A program made the position numbers and the translations under genes. From Mycobacterium sp. SMC-4 (GTDB lineage Bacteria > Actinomycetota > Actinomycetes > Mycobacteriales > Mycobacteriaceae): 64,000 nucleotides of DNA. Of the stretch, positions 1-9,115 are shown in pieces. Each line of letters opens with the position of its first letter. Position 1 is the stretch's first letter. The stretch spans positions 1,054,001-1,118,000 of the forward strand of contig NZ_CP079869.1 of assembly GCF_025263265.1 (NCBI RefSeq). Direction: 5' to 3'. The notes beneath the pieces were generated by a model. That model was given only the letters and a program-made list of their open reading frames with translations, had not been told where the DNA came from and did no database searches.

Positions 1-579
1 GACCGGCCTCACGTGCACCGTTACGCCGACGTCATCACCGGCAAGGTGACACCCGGCGCCCGAGTTGCCGTGATCGGCGCCGGCGGGATCGGCGTGGACG
101 TCGCTGAACTGCTGACCTACTCGGGTCACCGACCCCAGCCGCTGGAGGACTGGCTGCGCGAGTGGGGCGTCGGGGATCCGGAGACCTGCGCTGGCGGGCT
201 CACCGCCGCACGTCGTGACGACCCCGCTCGGGAGGTGTATCTGTTGCAGCGCAGTTCTTCGCGCATCGGGGCACGGCTGGGCAAGACCACCGGCTGGGTG
301 CACCGGGCTTCATTGCGGGCGCGTGGGGTTCATCTGATCAGCGGGGTGCGTTACCAGCGCATCGACGACGACGGCGTGCACATCAGCGTCGGTGGGAAGG
401 ACCGGCTGTTGGACGTCGACGACGTGGTCATCTGCGCGGGCCAGGTACCGCGGCGGGAGCTGCACGCCCAGTTGGGCGCACAACCAAGGGTCCACCTGGT
501 CGGCGGTGCCGATGCGGCGGCCGAGTTGGATGCCAAGCGCGCCATCGACCAGGCCACCCGGCTTGCCGCGCGGATCTGA
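1..579 (+). CDS. fadH: 2,4-dienoyl-CoA reductase (FadH type), C-terminal part
   Basis: The reading frame is open from base 1, so the start lies outside the window. The protein resembles the C-terminal third of FadH, the NADPH-dependent flavin/iron-sulfur 2,4-dienoyl-CoA reductase that removes dienoyl intermediates in beta-oxidation of unsaturated fatty acids. Visible landmarks are the nucleotide-binding glycine motif VIGAGGIGVDVAELL, the family stretch LGKTTGWVHR, and the terminal LVGGADAAAELDAKRAID segment that closes the FAD/NADPH domain. The old-yellow-enzyme barrel and cluster-binding cysteines would lie upstream. Family assignment is firm; the fragment is partial only because of the window edge. 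Confidence 0.9.
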   Translation, partial: DRPHVHRYADVITGKVTPGARVAVIGAGGIGVDVAELLTYSGHRPQPLEDWLREWGVGDPETCAGGLTAARRDDPAREVYLLQRSSSRIGARLGKTTGWVHRASLRARGVHLISGVRYQRIDDDGVHISVGGKDRLLDVDDVVICAGQVPRRELHAQLGAQPRVHLVGGADAAAELDAKRAIDQATRLAARI

Positions 580-738
580 GTCAGCAGCTCGGCCCGCACC
601 GCAGGTGAGCCGGCCCCGGGGCCGCGCAGTCCCGGTGTCGCAAACCTGAGCGACACCGTCGGCGCCGGGTTCGACCAGGGGTGACAGTACGGGTGAACGC
701 GAGTTGTCCACTGCGCTCGCTGGTTCGAGGATGGATTC

Positions 739-1656
739 GTGAACATCAGCGATTATGCAGCGTTCCTGCCGACCGGATACACCCGCGACCTCACCGCCCC
801 GGTCTCGACGTGGTGGCCCTGGCGCGGGAACCGCATCCACGTGGCCCGCGCCGAGGTGCCCGACGCCGCCGCCCGGGTGATGGTGATCCACGGCGGCGGC
901 GGATACAGCGGCGCACTGTGGCCGTTCGCCGCGATTGCCGCCGGTGAGGGCGCGGACGTGCTGGCACCGGATCTGCCGCTCTACGGCGACACCGAGGTCA
1001 CCGACCCGGCCGGGGTGCGCTACGACGACTGGGTCGAGTTGTTGTGCGAGCTCGTCGGCGCCGAGCGTGCTGACGACCCCCGTCCGCTGATCCTGTTCGG
1101 CGCAAGCATGGGCGGCATGCTGGCCTACGAAGTGGCAGCGCGAACCGGGCAGGCCGCGGCGGTAGCAGCGACGTGTCTGCTCGACATGTCCGATCCGACC
1201 GCGCGGTCCGCGGCCACTCGGTACGCGTGGTTGGGCCGGCCGGCGCCGACGGTGCTCAAGATGGTGGACCCCGTCCTCGGCCGCGTGCGCATCCCCATCC
1301 GCTGGATGGTCAAGATGTCGCAGATGAGCACCGACCCTCGGCTGTCCCGGCTGTGCGCCGAGGACCCGCGCGGCGGCGGTGTCAGCGTGCCATTGGGATT
1401 TCTGTCCAGCTTCACGGTCTTCGAGCACACCCGCCCGCAGAACTACTCCGGCCCGCCGGTCACCCTGGTCGCTCCCGCTGCCGATGCCTGGACCCCGCCT
1501 GAGGTCAGCATCCGCTTCCTGCAACGCATTTCAGCACCGACCGAGCTGGTGATGCTGGAGAACTGCGGCCACTTCCCGATCGAGGAGCCCGGGCTGACGC
1601 AACTGCGCGACGCGATGCGCATTCTGCTCAATCGGGTGGCGGCGCCAGCTGACTGA
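739..1656 (+). CDS. alpha/beta hydrolase
   Basis: This 305-residue protein has an oxyanion-type HGGGGYSG segment near residue 51, a nucleophile elbow GASMGG with Ser near 123, and a late GHF motif near residue 277 that supplies the probable catalytic His. It has no signal peptide, so it should be cytosolic. The GTG start is preceded by GAGGATGG. Its 3' end overlaps the convergent TetR gene by 29 bp, an arrangement that often couples a regulator to a nearby enzyme but proves nothing here. Substrate is unknown; an esterase or lysophospholipase-like role is possible. Confidence 0.8.
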   Translation: MNISDYAAFLPTGYTRDLTAPVSTWWPWRGNRIHVARAEVPDAAARVMVIHGGGGYSGALWPFAAIAAGEGADVLAPDLPLYGDTEVTDPAGVRYDDWVELLCELVGAERADDPRPLILFGASMGGMLAYEVAARTGQAAAVAATCLLDMSDPTARSAATRYAWLGRPAPTVLKMVDPVLGRVRIPIRWMVKMSQMSTDPRLSRLCAEDPRGGGVSVPLGFLSSFTVFEHTRPQNYSGPPVTLVAPAADAWTPPEVSIRFLQRISAPTELVMLENCGHFPIEEPGLTQLRDAMRILLNRVAAPAD

Positions 1657-2257
1657 CCGTCCGCATCAGCGCGTCGACGTCGAAGCCGTGCCGGGTCATG
1701 ACGCGGTGCAGTTGCGCGTCGATGGTGTGCACCACCGTGCGTGCGGTCAGCTCTGGGTCACCGCCGCCGCGGTCACACCGTTTGAGGTGAAAGGCCACCT
1801 CGTCGCAGAGCCGGTCCTCCAGCGCCTGCACCTGCGCGAGCTGATCAGGGTGCACGGGCACCATGCGGTGCAGCAGCGCATGCAGTCGGGGGCGGTCGCG
1901 GTGCATGTCGACGACCGCCTCCAGCAGCGCGCGCATCGTCGCATCGAACGGCGGGGCGTCCTCGCGCAGTCGGCCGAACACTTCGGTGATCCTGTGGTCG
2001 GCGTCGCGGACGTGCCGTGCGGCCACCGCCCGCAGCAGCGCAAACTTGTCGGGGAAGTATTGGTAGAGCGTCCCGATCGAGAGTCCGGCCCGGGCGGCGA
2101 TGCGGTTGGTGGTCGCGGTCATCCCCTCCCGGGAGAACACCTGGGCAGCCGCTTCCAGCAGCGTGTCCACGGTGTCCCGGGACCGGCGTTGGCGCGGAGT
2201 TCGTCGGAGCTCGTCGATGGTCCCCAGTGTGCGCGAACATCCAGTGACGCACAACAC
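1628..2257 (-). CDS. TetR/AcrR family transcriptional regulator
   Basis: The N-terminal region holds a typical TetR helix-turn-helix, including TNRIAARAGLSIGTLYQYFPDK, followed by a helical ligand domain of about 150 residues. The frame is open upstream to an ATG at 2425, but the extra residues look like non-coding GC-rich translation. The GTG at 2257 gives about 209 residues, the usual TetR size, so it is preferred; the start remains uncertain. It overlaps the 3' end of the upstream hydrolase gene tail to tail. Ligand and targets are unknown. Confidence 0.8.
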   Translation of the reverse strand: MLCVTGCSRTLGTIDELRRTPRQRRSRDTVDTLLEAAAQVFSREGMTATTNRIAARAGLSIGTLYQYFPDKFALLRAVAARHVRDADHRITEVFGRLREDAPPFDATMRALLEAVVDMHRDRPRLHALLHRMVPVHPDQLAQVQALEDRLCDEVAFHLKRCDRGGGDPELTARTVVHTIDAQLHRVMTRHGFDVDALMRTVSQLAPPPD

Positions 2258-2482
2258 AGGGTCGGCCTGGCGTAGCGGCGGCCCCGAGGTCCGTCGTGCG
2301 TCCGCGGAGGACGTTTTGACCTGCGGCGACGCATGTAGGTAAGCTCGCTCGTTGGCGTGTGCTGGCCCTCGGGCCGGTCGCCTCGGGTCCCCGTCGGTCG
2401 CCGAGGCAATTGTGTCGATGCACACGCCTGACCGGCACCCGGGTCACCGGGATACACCCCAGAGATATGAGAGGTATGCGCT

Positions 2483-2926
2483 GTGCCTACGTACACGCCG
2501 AAGGCGGGTGACACCACACGTTCGTGGTATGTCATCGACGCCGCCGACGTGGTGCTCGGCCGGCTCGCCGTAGCAGCTGCCACCCTGCTGCGCGGCAAGC
2601 ACAAGCCGACATTCACGCCCAATGTCGACGGCGGTGACTTCGTCATCGTCATCAACGCAGACAAGGTCGCCATCGGTGGCGACAAGCTGCAGAAGAAGTT
2701 CGCCTACCGCCACTCGGGGTATCCCGGCGGCCTGCGCAAGCGCACCATTGGCGAGCTGATGGACAAGCACCCCGATCGGGTGGTCGAGAAGGCCATCATC
2801 GGCATGCTGCCCAAGAACAAGCTGGGCCGGCAGATGCAGAAGAAGCTGCGGGTCTATGCCGGTGCGGAGCACCCGCACACCGCTCAGCAGCCGGTTCCGT
2901 ACGAGATCAAGCAGGTGGCCCAGTGA
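2483..2926 (+). CDS. rplM: 50S ribosomal protein L13
   Basis: This 147-residue protein is L13, an early-assembly protein of the large ribosomal subunit that binds 23S rRNA. Conserved landmarks are [15 protein letters not shown] near the start, the [12 protein letters not shown] region and the [19 protein letters not shown] segment. The start is GTG, behind a weak AGAGGT site. It is followed by rpsI with a 4-nt overlap (GTGA), the standard bacterial rplM-rpsI operon, and the order rplM-rpsI-(insert)-glmM matches mycobacteria. Confidence 0.97.
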   Translation: MPTYTPKAGDTTRSWYVIDAADVVLGRLAVAAATLLRGKHKPTFTPNVDGGDFVIVINADKVAIGGDKLQKKFAYRHSGYPGGLRKRTIGELMDKHPDRVVEKAIIGMLPKNKLGRQMQKKLRVYAGAEHPHTAQQPVPYEIKQVAQ

Positions 2927-3414
2927 CTGAAGCCAACGTCGCCGATGTCGACACCGACACCGCGGCTGTCGAGACCGAGCAGACCGACGTGGTCTATGAG
3001 GCCGAATCCCGCGAGCCGGTCCTGATCGACCGCCCGATTCAGACCGTCGGCCGCCGCAAGGAGGCCGTCGTGCGGGTGCGCCTGGTGCCCGGTACCGGAC
3101 AGTTCAACCTCGACGGCCGCACCTTGGAGAACTACTTCCCCAACAAGGTGCACCAGCAGCTGATCAAGGCCCCGCTGGTGACCGTGGACCGGCTCGAACA
3201 GTTCGACATCTACGCCCACCTCGACGGTGGCGGCCCTTCGGGTCAGGCCGGCGCACTGCGGTTGGCGATCGCGCGCGCGCTGATCCTGGTGCAGCCCGAA
3301 GACCGGCCTGCGCTGAAGAAGGCCGGGTTCCTGACCCGCGACCCGCGTGCCATCGAGCGTAAGAAGTACGGACTGAAGAAGGCCCGCAAGGCGCCTCAGT
3401 ACAGCAAGCGCTGA
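2923..3414 (+). CDS. rpsI: 30S ribosomal protein S9
   Basis: S9 sits in the small-subunit head and its C-terminal tail reaches the P-site tRNA. The protein has 163 residues; the first 40 form an acidic extension rich in Asp and Glu typical of actinobacterial S9, followed by the conserved core ([33 protein letters not shown]) and the basic terminus ending in YSKR. The GTG start overlaps the rplM stop by 4 nt, implying translational coupling. A GC-rich hairpin follows within about 20 bp. Confidence 0.97.
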   Translation: MTEANVADVDTDTAAVETEQTDVVYEAESREPVLIDRPIQTVGRRKEAVVRVRLVPGTGQFNLDGRTLENYFPNKVHQQLIKAPLVTVDRLEQFDIYAHLDGGGPSGQAGALRLAIARALILVQPEDRPALKKAGFLTRDPRAIERKKYGLKKARKAPQYSKR

Positions 3415-3433
3415 CCTACGGTCGCACCGCATG

Positions 3434-3468
3434 ACGCCCGGCCTCCGCACCCGCGGATGGCCGGGCGT
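3434..3468 (+). terminator. hairpin terminator after rpsI
   Basis: The arms ACGCCCGGCC and GGCCGGGCGT are perfect 10-nt complements around a 15-nt loop, placed 20 bp after the rpsI stop. There is no long T-run, as is usual for mycobacterial terminator-like hairpins. It would close the rplM-rpsI transcript. The rest of the 353-bp gap to the next gene shows no supportable gene. Confidence 0.65.
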
Positions 3469-3767
3469 TCGGCGTTTCCGGCCGTTGTCGGCCTCGTGTG
3501 ACTCGTCGCACACCGCCGATGTTCGGCCGGCATGGTTACTCCGGACCCGGCCGTGCGCAGGGACGACACTCAGGAAAGCTAATGAGCGGTGCTCGATGCT
3601 TGCAGCCCAGGGCGGGCTCGGTGGTTGAATTCGCCGCGCCGGCACGGTCAGCCTGGGATTCGAAGCCCGGGCGTCCATCGTGGCGTCGGCAGGCCGCCTG
3701 CCCCCGATGCGAGTCAGTCATCTCGCCTGTTCCGGGCCGGGGCTTCGCGACTGAAAAGGAGCAACAT

Positions 3768-4178
3768 ATGAGCGTGCACAACAACCTCGCGAAGAACGCT
3801 GCAGCAGGCGCCATCCTCGGTGGAGGTCTGCTGTTCACCGCTGGTCTCGGGATGGCCGGTGCACAGCCGACCGTTCCCGCCCCGGAAGGCTCGGTCGACA
3901 TCGCCGTCGGCGACGTGACGATCCTGCAGGGCGTACCGTCGGACACCGCGGCGGTGACCGCCGGTGCCCTGTGCGGCACCGCGCCCGAGGACGTCAGCGC
4001 GCTGGCCCAACAGGTGACCAGTGAGAACGTCGCCCAGACCGTGTGCGTGGGTCTGCCCGGCGGCGACTTGACCCTGGCCCCGACCGCCAACACCGCCGAA
4101 GCCGAGCAGCCGTCAGGCACCGACGGCACCGAGGGCACCGCCGAGGACGAGACCACCTCGCCCGGTACCACCGGATAG
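3768..4178 (+). CDS. small exported protein, copy 1 of a tandem pair
   Basis: The product of 136 residues has a Sec signal peptide (hydrophobic ILGGGLLFTAGLGMAGA, likely cleavage after AGA before QPTVP), a compact domain of about 70 residues with two Cys (GALCGT and QTVCVG) that could form a disulfide, and a low-complexity Thr/Glu/Gly tail. The AAAAGGAGCAACAT site directly before this ATG fixes the start; an in-frame upstream ATG at 3498 lacks one. It is paralogous to the next gene. In M. tuberculosis nothing stands between rpsI and glmM, so this pair is accessory. Function is not known. Confidence 0.8.
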   Translation: MSVHNNLAKNAAAGAILGGGLLFTAGLGMAGAQPTVPAPEGSVDIAVGDVTILQGVPSDTAAVTAGALCGTAPEDVSALAQQVTSENVAQTVCVGLPGGDLTLAPTANTAEAEQPSGTDGTEGTAEDETTSPGTTG

Positions 4179-4187
4179 TTGATCGCG

Positions 4188-4231
4188 CTCACCGCCCGTG
4201 CCCCCAGGGGGTGCGGGCGGTGAGTCGTTTT
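4188..4231 (+). terminator. intrinsic terminator after exported protein copy 1
   Basis: The arms CTCACCGCCCG and CGGGCGGTGAG are perfect complements with an inner CCCCC/GGGGG pairing, followed by TCGTTTT. This is among the few hairpins in the window with a real T-tract. It separates transcription of the two tandem exported-protein genes. Confidence 0.75.
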
Positions 4232-4292
4232 CGGGTGTGGTGGGTACTCGTGGCCCCAGAGAGCCGCACAGAGCTGGAGGAAGGAGCCGATC

Positions 4293-4760
4293 ATGGCTGA
4301 GTTGACCACGTTGCTCAGGGGCGCCGCCGCGGGGACCGCAGTCGGTGGACTGTTGTTCGCCACCGGCCTCGCGGTGGCCCACGCCCAGCCCGAGCCGCCG
4401 CCGACCGCGGGCGACGGCCTGGTGACCGTGCTGGTCGGGGAGGCGGTGGCCCACGACGGTGTATCACCGGAGACCGCGGCATCCGCCGTCGCTGAGGTCT
4501 GCGGCGGCGACCCCGCCGAGATCACCGCGCTGGCTCAGACGGTCGACGCCGAGGGTGTGGCGCAGACCGTGTGCACCGGCACCGCCCAGGGCGACGTGCT
4601 GATCATCCAGAACACGGTCCGAGAGGCGACCGACGCCCCCGCAGCAGAGTCAGAGGAGTCGGAGGCCCCGTCGATCACCGGTCAGGATGAGAGTGCCGAA
4701 GCCCGGCCGGCGGTGCCCGGCGAGGGTGAGGCCGGCGAGGCATTCAATACCGAGGGTTAG
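4293..4760 (+). CDS. small exported protein, copy 2 of a tandem pair
   Basis: The product has 155 residues. It shares with copy 1 an N-terminal GAAAGTAVGGLLFATGLAVAHA signal segment, the core pattern of an early hydrophobic strand, then VSPETAASAVAEVCGGDPAEITALAQ and VDAEGVAQTVCTG, and an acidic, disordered tail rich in Glu and Ala. The two Cys are conserved in position between copies. A strong GGAGGAAGGAGC site precedes the ATG. Divergence between the copies is high, so the duplication is old. No known function. Confidence 0.8.
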   Translation: MAELTTLLRGAAAGTAVGGLLFATGLAVAHAQPEPPPTAGDGLVTVLVGEAVAHDGVSPETAASAVAEVCGGDPAEITALAQTVDAEGVAQTVCTGTAQGDVLIIQNTVREATDAPAAESEESEAPSITGQDESAEARPAVPGEGEAGEAFNTEG

Positions 4761-4852
4761 CCGACATCACGCCCGCGTATCGATCCGGCGACGGCACGAC
4801 AGGGTTGATGTCCGGTTAGGTCTGCCGCCCGAAGGTGTGAGAAGTTGTCAGG

Positions 4853-6190
4853 ATGGCTCGACTGTTCGGCACCGACGGGGTGCGCGGGGTCGCCAACCAG
4901 GACCTGACCGCCGAGTTGGCGATGGCGTTGGGTACCGCGGCGGCCCAGCGCCTCAGAAGGGCCGGTAACTCCCACCGGCGCGTCGCGGTGATCGGGCGTG
5001 ATCCGCGCGCCAGCGGAGAGATGCTGGAGGCCGCCGTGCTCGCCGGGGTGACCAGCGAGGGCGTCGACGCACTGCGCGTCGGCGTGCTTCCCACCCCCGC
5101 GGTTGCCTATCTCACCCATGCTTATGACGCCGACTTCGGCGTGATGATCTCGGCATCGCACAACCCGATGCCCGACAACGGCATCAAGATCTTCGGTCCC
5201 GGCGGGCACAAGCTCGACGACGACACCGAGGACCGGATCGAGGAACTGGTCCACCAGGGTCCCGGTCTCCGCCCGACCGGTGCAGGCATCGGCCGGGTCG
5301 TGGCTGCCGAGGACGCGCTGGATCGTTATCTGCGCCACGTCGGCAAGGCCGCCACCACCCGGCTGGACGCGTTGACCGTGGTTGTCGACTGCGCCCATGG
5401 CGCCGCCTTCGAGGCGGCACCGCGCGCCTATCGCGCCGCCGGTGCCAACGTGATCCCGATTCACGCCGAACCCAACGGCCTCAACATCAACGCCGGATGC
5501 GGTTCCACCCATATGGATGCGCTGCGCGCCGCGGTGGTCTCCTATGGCGCCGACCTGGGCCTGGCCCATGACGGTGACGCCGATCGCTGCCTGGCCGTCG
5601 ACGCGCACGGACGCGTCATCGACGGCGACGCCATCATGGTGGTGCTCGCGCTGGCGATGCGGGAGTCCGGAGAATTGGTCTCCGACACCCTGGTCGCGAC
5701 GGTGATGAGCAACATGGGCCTGCACCTGGCGATGCGCGGCGCCGGCATCGAGGTGCGTACCACCGGCGTGGGTGATCGCTACGTGCTCGAAGAGCTTCGC
5801 GCCGGCAACTTCGCGCTGGGCGGCGAGCAGTCCGGGCACATCGTGCTGCCCGGCTTCGGCACCACCGGCGACGGAATCGTCACCGGCCTGCGTCTGATGG
5901 CCCGGATGGCCCAGACCCGGCGACCGCTGGCCGACCTGGCCGCCCCGATGCAGACCCTTCCGCAGGTTCTCATCAACGTCGAGGTCGCCGACAAAGCCAC
6001 TGTCGCCGACGCGCCGTCGGTACGCGACGCGGTGGCCGCCGTCGAGGCCGAACTCGGGGACACCGGCCGGATCCTGTTGCGGCCCTCCGGCACCGAACAG
6101 GTGGTGCGGGTGATGGTCGAGGCCGCCGACGAAGACACCGCCCGGCAGATGGCCGTACGCGTCGCCGAATCCGTCAGCGCAGAAGGCTGA
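4853..6190 (+). CDS. glmM: phosphoglucosamine mutase
   Basis: GlmM interconverts glucosamine-6-phosphate and glucosamine-1-phosphate, supplying UDP-GlcNAc for peptidoglycan and arabinogalactan linker synthesis. The 445-residue product has the phosphoserine loop [17 protein letters not shown] (catalytic Ser near 102), the Mg-binding DGDADR motif, the sugar-specificity GGEQSGHI segment and the phosphate-binding [11 protein letters not shown] loop near the C-terminus. Domain order and length are standard. It lies upstream of the Rv3440c- and Rv3439c-like genes as in M. tuberculosis, and glmS lies 5.5 kb downstream. Confidence 0.97.
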   Translation: MARLFGTDGVRGVANQDLTAELAMALGTAAAQRLRRAGNSHRRVAVIGRDPRASGEMLEAAVLAGVTSEGVDALRVGVLPTPAVAYLTHAYDADFGVMISASHNPMPDNGIKIFGPGGHKLDDDTEDRIEELVHQGPGLRPTGAGIGRVVAAEDALDRYLRHVGKAATTRLDALTVVVDCAHGAAFEAAPRAYRAAGANVIPIHAEPNGLNINAGCGSTHMDALRAAVVSYGADLGLAHDGDADRCLAVDAHGRVIDGDAIMVVLALAMRESGELVSDTLVATVMSNMGLHLAMRGAGIEVRTTGVGDRYVLEELRAGNFALGGEQSGHIVLPGFGTTGDGIVTGLRLMARMAQTRRPLADLAAPMQTLPQVLINVEVADKATVADAPSVRDAVAAVEAELGDTGRILLRPSGTEQVVRVMVEAADEDTARQMAVRVAESVSAEG

Positions 6191-6233
6191 ACAACACGGG
6201 AACCGGCACGGCCGTCGCGACGTCCAACCAGGT

Positions 6234-6539
6234 ATGGGGACATCCGGCGCGGTGCATGTCGATCTCGCGGCAATGCGCGCGGCGGCGCGCGAGTACGAGG
6301 CCGCATCGTCGCTGATCGATGCCGCTGTGCGAAACCATCTCAGCGCGTTGAGTTTTGACGGTGCCACCGCCGGCCGGGCCTACGTCGCTCACGGTGATGC
6401 GCTGCGCAGCGCGCTCGAGACGGTGGCAACGGCCCTGCGGCAGTGGTCACGGGCAGCGTCGGAGATCGCCGCAGAGTTGCACGCGTGTGCCGATCGCTAC
6501 CGCGACGCCGACATCCGCACCGGAAGGCAGGTGGGCTAG
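6234..6539 (+). CDS. Rv3440c-like small helical protein, possible type VII secretion target
   Basis: The 101-residue protein is predicted to be all-helical, with two Ala-rich amphipathic helices separated by SFDGATAGRAYVAHG, as in EspC/WXG100-like proteins. Near the C-terminus it reads YRDAD, fitting the YxxxD/E export signal of mycobacterial type VII substrates, although the usual WxG turn is not obvious. It abuts the next gene (stop 6537-6539, next ATG 6540), so the two are probably made together. The position after glmM matches M. tuberculosis Rv3440c. Secretion is an inference from motif and size. Confidence 0.65.
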   Translation: MGTSGAVHVDLAAMRAAAREYEAASSLIDAAVRNHLSALSFDGATAGRAYVAHGDALRSALETVATALRQWSRAASEIAAELHACADRYRDADIRTGRQVG

Positions 6540-7991
6540 ATGGTCGAGAACCGCGACGTCACTGCCAGATTGGGCGATGCTCAGCCCGCACTGCACAACC
6601 TGCAGGAGTACGTCTGGGCCTGTCGTCAGGTCGGGTACAGCCATCCGGACCTGACCTTGCATGCCGGACAGCTCCGCGACTGGTACGACAGTGAGTTCGG
6701 GATGGACCTCGCGATGCTCGACCGCGACGGCACCGCATTCCACACCGCAGCCGCGGCCTGCCAAGAGGCGCTGGCCGTGCAGCACCGCCAGGCCGGCGCG
6801 CTGTTGTCGGCCTGGGTCGGTCCGGGTGCGCAGGCATGCCAGGATTTCCTGCGCCGCCACGATCAGATATCGGCAGCGGTCGCGTCGGTTGTGCGCACCG
6901 CCGCCGACATGCTGACCGACACTGCGGACCGGTTGTGGCGACTGGTCGACGCAAAGGCCGATGCTGTGGTCGAGATCGAAGGCCGTACCGCGGCAGAGCG
7001 TTCGGACTGGCTGGCAGCCGCGGCGACGCTGTCCTCGGGTGCCGGTGACCGGGCTGCCGCCAGCGAACTGGTCGACCTGGCGGTGAAACCGTTCGTGCAC
7101 AGCGCTGTCGGCGCCGACTGGCTGTCGGTCATGACCGACACGCTGGCGGGGGTGTCCGAGGCCTACCGGGACGCCGCCGCGCAGGTGGCCTTGGAGTCGT
7201 TGCCTGAGTTCGCCGTCCCGGCAGGGTTGGGGCCGGTGCACCCCGGGCCCGCCGCCGCCGAATGTGCTGACGGGTGCCCGCCGACATCCTGTGCGCCGAC
7301 CGCCGTGTCGGCAGCACCGACGGCCCCGTCGTCGTGGAGCGCTCCGGCCGTACCCCCCGCCGGCATGCCGGCCCCCGCGACGTCGCCCGCAGCCGCTGAA
7401 CCGTCGCCTACAGCCCCCGCGCCGGTCGCTGCACCGCCTGCTCCGGCCGCTGCGTTGGGGCCGCCGGGTGCGTTCGGGTCACCTGCGGACCTGGGCGGCG
7501 CCGGCCCGGGTGGTCTCGGGGGTTTCGGGGGTCTCGGGCAGCAGTTCTCTGAGATGCTGCGGGGCTTGCTGGGCGGTGGCGCCGCCGGCTTCGAGTCGCC
7601 GGAGATCGAACCGTCGGCGTTCGATGACAGCGGGCTCGACGACTTCGACACGGACGACGAAGGGGACAGCCCCAGCGAGGACGAAGGCGACACCGACAGC
7701 GAGGAGACCGACACCGAAGACGGGACCGGCCTCGGTGACGAGGGCGAATCGGGCGAGGACGCGCCGGTCGAGGCTGACCTGCCTGCCGACGACTGCCCGC
7801 CACCGGTCGAGGAATCGACCGCAGCGCCGGTGATCACCCCACCGCCCCCGCCGGTCGAACCTTTGCCCGCCCCGCCGGTCGAACCGTTGCCCGCGCAGGA
7901 GTCGCCGTGCGCGATCGCCGTAGGCGAAGTGCCACAGGTCGGCGAGTCGCCAGACGAGCGTGGGACCGCTAAGGAGCCAGGTGGCGGCTGA
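6540..7991 (+). CDS. Rv3439c-like Ala/Pro-rich protein, probable partner of the preceding gene product
   Basis: The product has 483 residues. Residues 1-230 are helical and contain SAWVGPGAQACQDFL, a WxG-type turn. Residues 240-310 are Pro/Ala-rich, then a Gly-rich stretch (GGLGGFGGLGQQF), a very acidic Asp/Glu segment near 360-415, and a Pro-rich end. This architecture, a folded helical head plus a long disordered tail, is seen in Esp-type and PPE-like secreted proteins. There is no Sec signal peptide. The stop overlaps the convergent acyl-CoA dehydrogenase gene by 23 bp. Orthology to Rv3439c rests on synteny and composition; molecular function is unknown. Confidence 0.7.
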   Translation: MVENRDVTARLGDAQPALHNLQEYVWACRQVGYSHPDLTLHAGQLRDWYDSEFGMDLAMLDRDGTAFHTAAAACQEALAVQHRQAGALLSAWVGPGAQACQDFLRRHDQISAAVASVVRTAADMLTDTADRLWRLVDAKADAVVEIEGRTAAERSDWLAAAATLSSGAGDRAAASELVDLAVKPFVHSAVGADWLSVMTDTLAGVSEAYRDAAAQVALESLPEFAVPAGLGPVHPGPAAAECADGCPPTSCAPTAVSAAPTAPSSWSAPAVPPAGMPAPATSPAAAEPSPTAPAPVAAPPAPAAALGPPGAFGSPADLGGAGPGGLGGFGGLGQQFSEMLRGLLGGGAAGFESPEIEPSAFDDSGLDDFDTDDEGDSPSEDEGDTDSEETDTEDGTGLGDEGESGEDAPVEADLPADDCPPPVEESTAAPVITPPPPPVEPLPAPPVEPLPAQESPCAIAVGEVPQVGESPDERGTAKEPGGG

Positions 7992-9108
7992 TCACCAACC
8001 GTTGAATCTGGTTGGTGCCCTCGAAGATCTGCATGATCTTGGCTTCCCGCATGTAGCGCTCCACGCGGTAGTCGCGGGTGTAGCCGGCGCCGCCGAGCAC
8101 CTGCACCGCGTCGGTGGTCACCTTCATCGCCGCATCAGTGGCGGTCAGCTTGGCCACCGAGGCATGCCGTGAGTAGTCCATCCCCGCGTCGCGGCGGCGG
8201 GCGGCATCGAGATAGGTGGCTCGCGCGGAGTCGACCGCGGCGGCCATGTCGGCCAGCAGGAATGCCAGCCCCTGGTGGTCGATGATCTTGCGGCCGAACG
8301 TGGTTCGCTCACCGCTGTAGGCCACTGCCTCGTCGAGGGCAGCTTGAGCCAGTCCGACCGCCACTGCGGCAATGCCCAGGCGCCCGGAATCGAGCGCGCT
8401 GAACGCGATCTGCAGACCCTGGCCTTCGGCGCCGAGGCGGCGCTCGGCGTCGACGAACGCGTCGTCGTAATGCGCGGCGGTGGTCGGCACCGCGTGCAGC
8501 CCCATTTTCTCCTCGGGCTTTCCGAAGGTCAGGCCGGCCGTCTGGCCGGGGACCAGAAAGCACGAGATTCCTTGCGAGCCTTCACCGGTGCGGGCGAACA
8601 GGTTGTAGAAGTCGGCGATTCCGCCGTGGGTGATCCACGCCTTCGCCCCGGTGATCCGGTAGCCGCCGTCGGCGGGTACGGCCTTGCAGGCCAGTGCTGC
8701 GGCGTCGGAGCCGGCCTGCGGCTCGGAGAGGCTGTAGGCGCCGATGGTGGCGCCGCCGAGCATGTCGGGCAGCCACCGGCTGCGTTGATCCTCGGTGCCG
8801 AACATCATCAACGGGTGACAGGACAGACTGTGCACGCTCACCGCGACCGCCACCGCGGCCCAGCGCGCCGCGATCTCCTCGAGCACCTGCAGATACACCT
8901 CGTAGGGCTGTCCGCCACCGCCCCATTCCTCGGGGTAGGGCAGGGACAGCAGCCCTGCCTCGCCGAGGGTGGCGAACACGCCGTCGGGGTAGGTCTCGTC
9001 TTTCTCGTGCCGGTCGACGATCGGATCGAGCACCTTGTCGGAGATGTCGCGGGCGAGCGTGACGAGTTCGTGGGCTTCGTCGGTGGGGAGCAGACGGTCG
9101 ACGGCCAT
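7969..9108 (-). CDS. acyl-CoA dehydrogenase
   Basis: The 379-residue flavoprotein catalyses FAD-dependent alpha,beta-dehydrogenation of an acyl-CoA. It shows the family signatures GAYSLSEPQAGSDAAAL (FAD/substrate loop), ITGAKAWITHGG, and the C-terminal QVLGGAGYTRDYRVERYMREAK followed by IFEGTNQIQ, whose Glu is in the position of the catalytic base of short- and medium-chain enzymes. It is divergent from a TetR gene with only 43 bp between the two starts, so that regulator probably controls it. The chain-length specificity cannot be read from the sequence. Confidence 0.92.
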   Translation of the reverse strand: MAVDRLLPTDEAHELVTLARDISDKVLDPIVDRHEKDETYPDGVFATLGEAGLLSLPYPEEWGGGGQPYEVYLQVLEEIAARWAAVAVAVSVHSLSCHPLMMFGTEDQRSRWLPDMLGGATIGAYSLSEPQAGSDAAALACKAVPADGGYRITGAKAWITHGGIADFYNLFARTGEGSQGISCFLVPGQTAGLTFGKPEEKMGLHAVPTTAAHYDDAFVDAERRLGAEGQGLQIAFSALDSGRLGIAAVAVGLAQAALDEAVAYSGERTTFGRKIIDHQGLAFLLADMAAAVDSARATYLDAARRRDAGMDYSRHASVAKLTATDAAMKVTTDAVQVLGGAGYTRDYRVERYMREAKIMQIFEGTNQIQRLVISRHLAP

Positions 9109-9115
9109 ACTTCGG

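Noticed and set aside
310..1524. Long antisense open frame (404 codons) over fadH and the hydrolase
   Set aside because: Ser/Arg/Gly-rich, low-complexity translation without any family pattern; the plus-strand frames have clear domains. Many similar frames across the window are GC-driven shadows and were left out.
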